Below, one piece after another: positions 54,179-61,574 of a stretch of 64,000 bases of DNA; position 1 is the first letter of the stretch; every line of letters begins with the position of its first letter. This DNA is from Zavarzinia compransoris (GTDB lineage: Bacteria > Pseudomonadota > Alphaproteobacteria > Zavarziniales > Zavarziniaceae). A program made the position numbers and the translations under genes. Below the pieces are notes generated by a model. That model made no database searches. It was not told the origin of the DNA and saw nothing but the letters and a program-made list of their open reading frames with translations. The stretch covers positions 1-64,000 of the forward strand of contig NZ_QGLF01000007.1 of assembly GCF_003173055.1 (NCBI RefSeq), read 5' to 3'.

Positions 54179-54406
54179 TGCCCCGGGGAAAGGCCGGGGT
54201 GCCCGCACACGGCCGCGAAGCCCTGGGTCCCGCCGCCGTGGTTATATGCATCGACCATTTTCGTATCCCCCTGCCGCCAAATTCACACATCATATGAGAA
54301 TGGAAATTTATGATCGTCAATGATGGTGTTGTTATAAATAAATATCATATTAATCGTGTTTAATAGGGCCGTGAAGAGTCCCCGGCCGCCCGGCCGGGGA
54401 CCGGCT
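54179..54406. other. AT-rich gap upstream of the XRE-cupin gene
   Basis: The stretch 54290-54365 is strongly AT-rich (TTATAAATAAATATCATATT) against a GC-rich background. It is the promoter of the minus-strand XRE-cupin/OsmC genes and lies downstream of the WD40-like gene's stop. No gene is seen. Confidence 0.5.
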
Positions 54407-55402
54407 TCAGATCACCCAATCGGCGCTGTCGGGCGCAAGCTGGGCGATGGCGCCATGGTCATAGCCGATGCCGAGGCGATAGCCGCCGGCGGAAAAGGCG
54501 AGGCCGGCGACGATGCCGCCGGCCGGCCGTGCCTGTTCCAGCAGGCCGTAGTTCCAGGCGCTGTAGCGCAGGATTTCGCCGTCCTCGGTGCCGATGGCGA
54601 TCACCGCCCCTTCGGCGCTGAAGGCGAAGGCGGTGATGCGCCGGCCGTTGCCCGGGCCGAACCAGCGCGGCTCCTGCGGCTGGCGCGGCGACAGGGCGAA
54701 GAGCCGGTCGCCGCTGGCGCCGAGAAGGACCGGATCGCCGGCGATATCCCGCGCCCAGGCGATCTCGACCGCCGGGGCGGGCAGGGTGAGGGCAAGGCCG
54801 CCGCGCCCGGTCTCCACCCGCCACAGGCCGATGCCGCCGCCGTAGAGCGACGCCGCCACCAGCCGCTTGCACGGGCTGAGCGCCACCTTGACCGGCGCGC
54901 CGCGGAACAGGATGGAGCGCAGCAGGACGCCGGCCTTGTCCGCATCCCGGATCTCGATGCGGCCGGCCCGCGCCGTGACCACCAGCCGGGCATCGACGGA
55001 GACGGCAAGGCTGCTCGGCGCCTCGGGCAGAAGGATGTTTTGCGCCTCGTCGGGGCCGATGATGGTCAGGTCGTGGTCGTTGGCCCAGACCAGATGGCCC
55101 CGGCTGCTGGCCGCGACCTGATCGATGAAGCGGTGCGGCCGGGCCGCCAGGGCCAGGATCTCGCCCGCCGGATCCACCGCCAGCAGGCGACCGTCGCTGC
55201 CGCCGGAAACGAAGCCGCTGCCATGCGGGTTGGCGAGAAGGCGCAGCGAGGTGCCGCGATGCAGGGCGATCTCGCGCCGGGCCAGATCGCGGTCGCCGGT
55301 ATCGACGACGACCAGCGCGCCGTCGTCGCGGCTGACGCCCAGCCAGCGGGACGAGCGGTCGAAGACGGCGGCAGACGCGGGGGAGGGAGGAACGGAAGTC
55401 AT
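54407..55402 (-). CDS. WD40/beta-propeller-like cytoplasmic protein
   Basis: 331 residues from ATG 55402. There is no signal peptide. The sequence has regular beta-blade repeats (SRDDGALVVVDTGD, GFVSGGSDGRLLAVDPAG, AFSAEGAVIAIGTEDGEILRY) consistent with a six- or seven-bladed WD40 propeller. Such proteins are scaffolds; no partner is evident. It stands between two AT-rich intergenic zones. Confidence 0.65.
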   Translation of the reverse strand: MTSVPPSPASAAVFDRSSRWLGVSRDDGALVVVDTGDRDLARREIALHRGTSLRLLANPHGSGFVSGGSDGRLLAVDPAGEILALAARPHRFIDQVAASSRGHLVWANDHDLTIIGPDEAQNILLPEAPSSLAVSVDARLVVTARAGRIEIRDADKAGVLLRSILFRGAPVKVALSPCKRLVAASLYGGGIGLWRVETGRGGLALTLPAPAVEIAWARDIAGDPVLLGASGDRLFALSPRQPQEPRWFGPGNGRRITAFAFSAEGAVIAIGTEDGEILRYSAWNYGLLEQARPAGGIVAGLAFSAGGYRLGIGYDHGAIAQLAPDSADWVI

Positions 55403-55774
55403 GTCGCACCTCGAGGCGAGGAATAGGGAAGCCCGTCGCGGGCCGGTCGGTACCGGTCCGCCACAATTCTCGGACAGATGGGAAAAAGCCTGCGGGTCAG
55501 GCCATACAGCGGCGACAGGAACGCAGGGCGTTCCGGCCGGGGGCATCCTCGAACATGTCGCGGCAGCAGCGAAGGGCGGCCGGCATCGAACCCGTGAACA
55601 CGATCATCCCTTTCAGGCATCCCCGCTCGCTCGTCGGCAGAGGAGCAAGGCACCCCGTCACCATGACTCGCGCGGGCAGGCCCGGCAAGGCATAGCTTTG
55701 CAAATTACATATGTGAATTGATATCTTTTAAAATAACATTATTTTATCGTTTTATATCCCCGGTCCGGCCGCCG
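55403..55774. other. 372-base gap, AT-rich promoter area and possible small Cys-rich ORF
   Basis: A minus-strand open frame (55497-55703, 68 codons, TTG start) ends in a run of cysteine/arginine residues (LRCCRDMF, SCRRCMA). It matches no family I know and lacks a clear ribosome site, so I do not call it as a gene. 55695-55760 is strikingly AT-rich and probably carries promoters. Confidence 0.35.
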
Positions 55775-56470
55775 TCAATGGGGGACGGCGGCCAGGCCCT
55801 TGTACAGGACGGGGCCCGTGGGCTGCCCGGTGGGCGAGCCGCTGGCGGGTTCCAGGGTGATTTCGTAAAGCTGTTCCGGCTGGGGCGTGGGCAGGCTGGC
55901 GCTACGCAACTCCGCACTCGCGTTGCGTTCGAGCAGGCCGAGGGGGACGGGCCCCCGCGCCCGGTCCCACAGGGTCCAGACCTGCAACGCCTTGCCGCTG
56001 GGCACCGGAATATCGGTGATCGGGACCAGTTTCACGCTGCCGTCGGCGAAGGCTTCGACGATGGCACCCGCCCGCCCCTCGGGCGAGAGCAGGACGGCGA
56101 TCACCGCCGGCGTCTTCGGCTGGTCGAGGCCGGCGGCGACTGCGAGCAGCAGCAGCGCGGTCGCGAGGGCGGCGGTGCCGAAGCGCCACAAAGGCAGGCT
56201 GTTCCACCAGCCGCGCCACGGGCCGGAACGTGCGGCCGGGGCCGGGACGGCGGCGGGGGCCTGAAGGCTGGCCTCGATGCGCTGCCACAGGGCCGCATCG
56301 GGGGGAAGGGGGGTGGCCATGTCGTCGAGATCCGAAAAGCGCCGGCGCCAATAGGCGATCTCGGCGGCAAAAGCCTCGTCTTTTTCGGCCTCGCGGAGAT
56401 CCGCGGCGGGCAGCAGGCCGAGCACGACTTCGGCGGCCCTGATGCGGCGGGCGTCCAGATCGTCCGTCAT
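55775..56470 (-). CDS. RskA-type anti-sigma factor
   Basis: 231 residues from ATG 56470, overlapping the sigma gene by 4 bases. The N-terminal helical anti-sigma domain (VVLGLLPAADLREAEK) has no zinc ligands, as is usual in the RskA group. One transmembrane helix (about 95-114) and a periplasmic C-terminal domain (VPITDIPVPSGKALQVWTLW and a Pro-rich ending) follow. It holds the partner sigma factor inactive until a periplasmic signal triggers proteolysis. Confidence 0.88.
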   Translation of the reverse strand: MTDDLDARRIRAAEVVLGLLPAADLREAEKDEAFAAEIAYWRRRFSDLDDMATPLPPDAALWQRIEASLQAPAAVPAPAARSGPWRGWWNSLPLWRFGTAALATALLLLAVAAGLDQPKTPAVIAVLLSPEGRAGAIVEAFADGSVKLVPITDIPVPSGKALQVWTLWDRARGPVPLGLLERNASAELRSASLPTPQPEQLYEITLEPASGSPTGQPTGPVLYKGLAAVPH

Positions 56471-57042
56471 GCCAGGCACGCCCGCAGGGCCAGCAGCCCG
56501 CGCCGGATCCACGCCTTGACCGTGCCCAGCGGCACGCCCAGCCGGCCGGCGATCTCGCCATGGGAAAAGCCGCCGGCATAGGCGAGGATGATGCTGTCGC
56601 GGCGGGGCGCCTCCAGGGCCTGAAGACAGCGTTTCAGGGCGCTGGTCTCGGCCAGATCGGCGAAGACGGCGGCGGGATCGAGGGCCGGCACCGCCAGGGC
56701 CGCCAGGTGGTCAGGGTCCACGGCTTCCTCCTGCGCGCGGTCGCGCCGCATGTTGAGCGAGAGATGGCGCAGGATCGTATAGACCCAGCCCCGGGCCGAG
56801 CCGAGGCCGGGCTGGAACTGCGCCGCTTTCCGCCAGATCTGCACGAAAGTGTCGTGAACCGCATCTTCCGCCCAGTCGCGGCGTTGCAGGATGCGCTGGG
56901 CGACCGCGATCATGCGGCCGGCTTCGAGCGCGTAGAGCGCCTGCAGCGCCGATTTCTCGCCGCGGGCGCAGGCCATGATCAGGTCCTGGTGATCGGGCGT
57001 CGCTGGTCTCGGTTCGGTCACGCTGCTTCGTCCCCGCATTGC
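56467..57042 (-). CDS. ECF RNA polymerase sigma factor (SigK/RpoE group)
   Basis: 191 residues from ATG 57042; GTG 57021 is an equally plausible start as neither has a good ribosome site. Sigma region 2 (DWAEDAVHDTFVQIWRKA and a W..TI....LN.RR segment) and region 4 (RDSIILAYAGGFSHGEIA, then LGVPLGTVKAWIRRGL) are complete. It is encoded just ahead of its anti-sigma factor and divergent from a DUF4394 gene that is probably its target. It likely activates its own promoter region. Confidence 0.9.
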   Translation of the reverse strand, partial: AMRGRSSVTEPRPATPDHQDLIMACARGEKSALQALYALEAGRMIAVAQRILQRRDWAEDAVHDTFVQIWRKAAQFQPGLGSARGWVYTILRHLSLNMRRDRAQEEAVDPDHLAALAVPALDPAAVFADLAETSALKRCLQALEAPRRDSIILAYAGGFSHGEIAGRLGVPLGTVKAWIRRGLLALRACLA

Positions 57043-57056
57043 TGCCGGGATGAGTA

Positions 57057-57130
57057 ACACGGCGGCGGGCCGGTTCGGATGCAGCAGAAGAAAAAATATC
57101 GGCTGCATCCGCCGGCCCCCGCCGCCGTGT
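57057..57130. repeat. 29-base imperfect inverted repeat between ECF sigma and DUF4394 genes
   Basis: The left arm is 57057-57085 and the right arm 57102-57130. They match over the outer 13 and inner 10 bases, with a 6-base mismatched block between. The A-rich loop (AGAAGAAAAAATATCG) lies in the centre. It sits in the divergent promoter region, so it could be a symmetric regulatory site or a transcript hairpin. Confidence 0.7.
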
Positions 57131-57173
57131 TCATTCCCCGACGCCGCGGGAAGGCGTATTGGGGAGACGGAAG

Positions 57174-57935
57174 ATGAAGACGGCATCCACCTTTCTGGCC
57201 GGCATTCTCGCCCTCGGGGCGGCCGGCGCGGAAGCGGCGACCATCGTCGGCCTGGCCGGCGGCGACACGCTGATCGCCTTCGACAGCGAAACCGCCAAGC
57301 CGGCCGCGCCGGTCCGGATCACCGGCAGCGAAAAACTGGTCGGCATCGACGTCCGCCCGGCGGACGGCCTGCTCTACGGCGTCACCGCCGAGGGCAAGGT
57401 GGTAACCATCGATGTGGCGACCGGGGCCGCCACCGCCGTCGTGACGCTGAAGACCATGTTGCCGGCCGGCGTCGTCGCCACCGTCGATTTCAACCCGGTG
57501 GCGGATCGCCTGCGCCTGATCGGCAGCGACGGCACCAACCTGCGCGCCAATCTGGCCGATGGCGCCGTCACCGTCGACGGCGCGCTGAATTTCGCCGGCC
57601 CGGGCGCAAGTCCGCGGATCGTCGCCGGCGCCTATACCAATGCGGTCGCGGGGGCCAAGGAAACCGTCCTGTTCGATATCGACGGCACCGGCGCCGCCCT
57701 GTTCCGCCAGGCCCCGCCGAACGACGGCGTGCTCAACCCCGTCGGCAAGCTCGGCATCGAGATCCAGGTGGCCGCCTTCGATATCGGCACCGACGGCAAG
57801 GGCGGCAATACCGCCTATCTGCTGGCGGCGGGGCGCCTGCACAAGCTCGACCTCGCCACCGGCGCGGCCACGGCCGTCGCCGGCGATCCGGCACTGGCCG
57901 CGGTGACCGATATCGCGGTCCTGCCGCTGCCCTGA
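57174..57935 (+). CDS. Standalone DUF4394 exported protein
   Basis: 253 residues from ATG 57174, preceded by GGGGAGACGGAAG. A signal peptide is cut near AEAAT (residue 22). The whole mature protein is a DUF4394 domain (LVGIDVRPADGLLYGV, VDFNPVADRLRLIG, AGAYTNAVAGAKETVLF). It lacks the barrel seen in the paralogue at 19774. Its neighbours, an ECF sigma and anti-sigma pair, suggest envelope-stress or surface-responsive control. Function unknown. Confidence 0.85.
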   Translation: MKTASTFLAGILALGAAGAEAATIVGLAGGDTLIAFDSETAKPAAPVRITGSEKLVGIDVRPADGLLYGVTAEGKVVTIDVATGAATAVVTLKTMLPAGVVATVDFNPVADRLRLIGSDGTNLRANLADGAVTVDGALNFAGPGASPRIVAGAYTNAVAGAKETVLFDIDGTGAALFRQAPPNDGVLNPVGKLGIEIQVAAFDIGTDGKGGNTAYLLAAGRLHKLDLATGAATAVAGDPALAAVTDIAVLPLP

Positions 57936-58142
57936 ATTCTTACCAGGTCGCCGGGGCGGTCCTGCCGGCCGCGCCGGCGGCTTTCCGGCCGGCCTGGTAT
58001 CCCTGCACCCGGGCCGGCGGGGCGCCCGCGGCTTCACCGCCGCGGGCCGGGCCCGCCGGAGCGGGCGGCCCGGCGCGCAGTCCCGTTCACGGTTACACGC
58101 TGCCGGGATCGGGTCCCGGCAGCGTGTAACGTGGTATGTTGC
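57936..58142. other. 207-base gap with a transcription-end hairpin
   Basis: The gap separates convergent genes. It contains the long perfect hairpin at 58092-58130. I see no other feature. Confidence 0.5.
58092..58130. terminator. Bidirectional hairpin terminator between DUF4394 and HU genes
   Basis: GTTACACGCTGCCGGGA (58092-58108) and its exact complement (58114-58130) make a 17-base-pair stem with a 5-base loop. It stands between convergent genes, 12 bases from the end of the HU-like gene. Confidence 0.7.
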
Positions 58143-58622
58143 TTACTTCTTTTTCGCGGCGGCCTTCTTCGGCGCCGGCTTTTCGGCCGGGGCCTTGGCC
58201 TTGGTCGCGGGCGCGGCCTTGGCGGCGGCGGCCGCCTTCGGGGCAGCGGCCGCCTTGGGCGCGGCCTTGGCCTTGGCGGGCTTGGCGTCCGGCTTGGGCG
58301 CCGCTTCCGCCTTGGCGGCCTTCGGCTTTCCGGCCTTGGCCTTCTTCGGCGGTTCCGCCACCGCCAGCGTCGCCGCCTGGCGGAAGGCGAGGCGGCTGCT
58401 CGCCTTGATCTTGATCGCTTCGCCCGTCTGCGGGTTGCGACCCTTGCGGGCGGCCCGTTTCTTGACCTCGAAGGTGCCAAGGCCGGGCAGGCGCAGCTTT
58501 TCGCCCTGCGCGGTGCGGGTGGCGATGAATTCGATCACGCCACGGAGTGCCTTGTCCGCCACTTTCGGCTCGAGGCCGGTGTGGGTCGCAAAGTCACTGA
58601 TCAGTTCCTTGAAGGTCGCCAA
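58143..58622 (-). CDS. HU-family DNA-binding protein with histone-H1-like tail
   Basis: 159 residues. The N-terminal ~90 residues are a full HU/IHF domain (MATFKELISDFA, then LPGLGTFEVKKR and GRNPQTGEAIKIKAS). After it comes a ~70-residue tail composed almost only of K, A and P (AAPKPDAKPAKAKAAPKAA). Similar tails occur in HU proteins of mycobacteria and some alphaproteobacteria and compact DNA. It is monocistronic; the hairpin at 58092 lies just past its stop. Confidence 0.92.
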   Translation of the reverse strand: MATFKELISDFATHTGLEPKVADKALRGVIEFIATRTAQGEKLRLPGLGTFEVKKRAARKGRNPQTGEAIKIKASSRLAFRQAATLAVAEPPKKAKAGKPKAAKAEAAPKPDAKPAKAKAAPKAAAAPKAAAAAKAAPATKAKAPAEKPAPKKAAAKKK

Positions 58623-58741
58623 TGGATTTCTCCTCCCAGAGCGGCGAATCGGGACGAAGTCTCGGCTTCAGTCACCGAGGCCGCATTCTACATGTCATTT
58701 TCATGTTAAAAAGTGGCCTCATGCGGTGAAAGGCCCGTAAA

Positions 58742-60082
58742 ATGCCGGAATTCACGATCGAAACTGCTCCAGACCCCGCTCCGCGAGCTTATCCGGCCTC
58801 GGTTTTTCTTCGCCGTCGCCTGCGGGGCGGTCCTTTGCCGCCGCCGGCCGGCCCCGGACTCGAGGCGGTCGCGGACTGGCTCCTGAACGATGCGATCGCC
58901 GCGCCGGACCTGCTCGAACTGTTCGACGGCCTGGTCCGGCGCCTGGCCGCGGCGGGCTTTCCGCTCGATCGGGCCAGCCTGCATATCGGCACCCTGCACC
59001 CGCAGGTCGTCGGCATGGCGTGGAACTGGAGCCGTGACGACGCCCTCTGCGACGAGGTGCGGGTCGGCGCCGCGGCGGCCGAAAGCCCGGCCTATCGGCG
59101 CAATCCGCTGTACCACGCGCTCGATCTCGGCGAGACCTGCCGTATCCGCCCGCTCGATCCCGGCGCGGCGGCGCGCTTTCCGATCGCGGCCGATCTCGCC
59201 GCCCGCGGCATTGCCGATTATCTCGCCCTGCCGCTGCGCAGCGGCGGTGTTCTCGGCAATGCGGCAACCATCGGCACGTGCCGGCCGGCCGGCTTTGCCG
59301 AGGCCGACCTGTCGGCGCTCGCGCCCGTATTGAAACTTCTTGCATTACATGTCGAGCGCCACACCATGATGCTGGTGGCGGCCAATGTGCTCGACGTCTA
59401 TCTCGGGCCGGCGGCCGGGCGGCAGGTTCTGGCCGGCACCGTGGCGCGCGGGGCGGGGGCGCCGGTGCGCGCGGTGATCTGGGTTTCGGACCTGCGCGGT
59501 TTCACCGATCTGACGGAACGCCTCGACGGGCTCGACATGATCGCCCTCCTGAACGCCTATTTCGAGGCCTTGGCCGGCGCGGTGGTCGAGGCCGGGGGCG
59601 AAGTGCTGAAATTCATGGGCGACGGCCTGCTCGCCGTGTTTCCGCTGGCCGCCTTTGCCGGGGCGGGCGCTGCGGCCGGGGCGGCGCTGGCGGCGGCCGG
59701 TGCCGGGCTGGCGGCGGTCGAGGCGCTGAACCGGGCGCCGCCGCCCCGGCTCGCCGCGGTCGACGGCTGGGCGCCCTTGCGCAGCGGCATCGCGCTTCAT
59801 CTCGGCGATGTCTTCTTCGGCAATGTCGGCGCGGCCGAACGGCTCGACTTCACGGTGATCGGCCCCGCGGTCAATGCCGCGGCCCGGGTCGAGGCGCTGT
59901 GCAAGCCGCTGGGGCAGGCGCTGCTGGTGACGGCGCCGGTGGCGGCGCTGCTCGACGATCCGGGGCCGTCCCTCGGCCATCATGCCCTGCGCGGTTTTCC
60001 CCACCCGGTCGAAATCTTCGCCCCCGCGGCGAAAGGGGGCAGGCCAGCGGCCGTCCGATCTGCTAACCAGACGGCGCAATGA
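58742..60082 (+). CDS. Soluble class III adenylate/guanylate cyclase with N-terminal GAF-like sensor
   Basis: 446 residues, no transmembrane helix. Residues about 45-215 look like a GAF-like sensor, with a ...DYLALPLR...TIGT core. Residues about 240-420 are a cyclase catalytic domain: VIWVSDLRGFTDLTERL (first metal Asp), LKFMGDGLLAVFPL (second Asp) and VIGPAVNAAARVEAL. All needed acidic residues are visible. A truncated haemoglobin gene begins 12 bases after its stop and probably shares its mRNA, suggesting a link to oxygen or NO. Confidence 0.87.
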   Translation: MPEFTIETAPDPAPRAYPASVFLRRRLRGGPLPPPAGPGLEAVADWLLNDAIAAPDLLELFDGLVRRLAAAGFPLDRASLHIGTLHPQVVGMAWNWSRDDALCDEVRVGAAAAESPAYRRNPLYHALDLGETCRIRPLDPGAAARFPIAADLAARGIADYLALPLRSGGVLGNAATIGTCRPAGFAEADLSALAPVLKLLALHVERHTMMLVAANVLDVYLGPAAGRQVLAGTVARGAGAPVRAVIWVSDLRGFTDLTERLDGLDMIALLNAYFEALAGAVVEAGGEVLKFMGDGLLAVFPLAAFAGAGAAAGAALAAAGAGLAAVEALNRAPPPRLAAVDGWAPLRSGIALHLGDVFFGNVGAAERLDFTVIGPAVNAAARVEALCKPLGQALLVTAPVAALLDDPGPSLGHHALRGFPHPVEIFAPAAKGGRPAAVRSANQTAQ

Positions 60083-60094
60083 CGAGGGCAGTCC

Positions 60095-60478
60095 ATGGCG
60101 CAAACGGCTTATGAGCAGATCGGGGGCGAGGCGGGGGTGCGCCGCTTGGCCCGCCTGTTCTATGAAACCATGGATTTCCTGCCCCAGGCCGCGGCCTGCC
60201 GGGCCATTCACCCGGCCGACCTGTCGGGCAGCGAGCAGAAGTTTTTCGAGTTCATGTCCGGCTGGCTGGGCGGGCCCGAGCTTTACGTCGCGAAATACGG
60301 CCATCCGCGCCTGCGCATGCGCCATTTCCCGGCCCCCATCGGACCGGAGGAGCGGGACGGCTGGCTGCTGTGCTTCGCTACCGCCTGGGCCGAGGTGGCG
60401 GCGGCCATTCCCTTGCGCGATCTCGTCATGCGCCGGGTGGTGGAACTCGCCCACCACATGCAGAACCGCGAGGCCTGA
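60095..60478 (+). CDS. Group II truncated haemoglobin
   Basis: 127 residues with the trHbO (group II) features: B10 tyrosine in LFYETM (Y23), proximal histidine in MRHFPAPIG (H77) and the G8 tryptophan region ERDGWLLC (W90). The 2-on-2 globin fold is complete. It binds O2 or NO. It lies right after the cyclase gene (12 bases). Confidence 0.9.
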   Translation: MAQTAYEQIGGEAGVRRLARLFYETMDFLPQAAACRAIHPADLSGSEQKFFEFMSGWLGGPELYVAKYGHPRLRMRHFPAPIGPEERDGWLLCFATAWAEVAAAIPLRDLVMRRVVELAHHMQNREA

Positions 60479-60484
60479 CGATCC

Positions 60485-61051
60485 TCAGATCGGCGACAGC
60501 GCCTGATGCGGGCCGTCGGGCAGGCGGACCTCGATCGCATCGCCGGGGCTGACCGTGCCGTCGTCGAGGACGATGGCCATGACCCCGGCCTTCCGCACCA
60601 GATTGCCGGCGTCGTCGCGCCCGAGCACGGCCCGGGTCAGGCCGTTCTGGAAATGGTCGATCTGGATGCAGGGGTTGCGCAGGCCGGTGAGTTCGACCAC
60701 CGCCGCGGGCCCGAGGCGAAGCCGGGTGCCGCGCGGCAGGGCCAGCAGGTCGAGGCCGCGGGTGGTGACATTCTCGCCAAGCTCAGCCGGCGCGACGGCA
60801 AAGCCGAGGCCGAGCAATTCGTCATGCAGTTCGCCGTGGATCAGGTGGACCTGGCGCAGGTTCGGCTGCATGCGGTTGCGCGCCACGCGCGAGCGGTGCT
60901 GCACCGTAACCCCAGAATGCGCATCGCCGACGACGCCGAAGCCGGCGAGCAGCCGGATGGCGGGCAGGGGCCGCTTGCTGAAGCCATGCGCCGGGCTGGC
61001 GGCAACGGTCGTAACGATCGGGGTGACGATCGGCGCGCTGGTCTCGATCAT
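60485..61051 (-). CDS. MOSC-domain protein
   Basis: 188 residues with the MOSC core: RNRMQPNLRQVHLIHGELHD, then LGENVTTRGLDL and TGLRNPCIQI with a conserved cysteine. MOSC proteins bind the molybdenum cofactor or act as sulfur carriers (YiiM type). It converges on the truncated haemoglobin gene with only 6 bases between stops. Confidence 0.8.
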   Translation of the reverse strand: MIETSAPIVTPIVTTVAASPAHGFSKRPLPAIRLLAGFGVVGDAHSGVTVQHRSRVARNRMQPNLRQVHLIHGELHDELLGLGFAVAPAELGENVTTRGLDLLALPRGTRLRLGPAAVVELTGLRNPCIQIDHFQNGLTRAVLGRDDAGNLVRKAGVMAIVLDDGTVSPGDAIEVRLPDGPHQALSPI

Positions 61052-61128
61052 GGCCGGCTCCCTTCGGGTCCGGGCGGACCTTGACCCGCAAAGGGGGCGG
61101 CGCGCAAGGGATGAATTGTCGCGCGGAT

Positions 61129-61155
61129 CTTGGGGCTGGATGATCCAGCCCCAAG
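61129..61155. terminator. 27-base palindromic hairpin downstream of the small unknown gene
   Basis: CTTGGGGCTGGAT (61129-61141) and ATCCAGCCCCAAG (61143-61155) are exact complements with one central base. On the minus strand it follows the 61174-61428 gene and likely ends its transcript; the T-run is missing. Confidence 0.55.
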
Positions 61156-61173
61156 GTCGGGGAAGGCGGCGGT

Positions 61174-61428
61174 TCAGGCGTGGCCGGCTTCGGTGATGGT
61201 CCAGATGTTGTAGGGCCCTTCATGGGCATGCAGCACGCCGCGCTGGCGCATGGCGGTGACGGCGCGGGCGACGAGGTCGCGGGCGTCCGCCTCTTCGGTA
61301 TCGGCCATCATCAGGCGTTTCACCGCCGTATCGATGACCACGGGACGATTGGGGATTTCCCCGAGAGCCTGCACCTTGATGATCGCAGCCTGGATGGCCT
61401 GTTCGGCATCGGCAATGGTGGCAACCAT
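61174..61428 (-). CDS. Small protein of unknown function (84 residues)
   Basis: Starts at ATG 61428 with AAGGAG upstream (the longer frame to 61461 lacks a site). It is helix-rich, with conserved-looking AAIIKVQALGEIPNRPVVID and ARDLVARAVTAMRQRGVL patches and an ending YNIWTITEAG that resembles the wing of a winged-helix domain. I do not recognise the family. No signal peptide or membrane segment. It is monocistronic. Confidence 0.55.
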   Translation of the reverse strand: MVATIADAEQAIQAAIIKVQALGEIPNRPVVIDTAVKRLMMADTEEADARDLVARAVTAMRQRGVLHAHEGPYNIWTITEAGHA

Positions 61429-61574
61429 GGCGATCTCCTTTCGTTGTTGGATCAACCGCAAGGGGGTCGTCGATCTTTCCGGCCCCGATCTTTCTGGGGT
61501 TAGGGGCAGGAAAGGCTCAGTCTTGAACCTTTAGCCCCCGAATATGGTCGAATGAAGGCGACGACGGGGAAATC

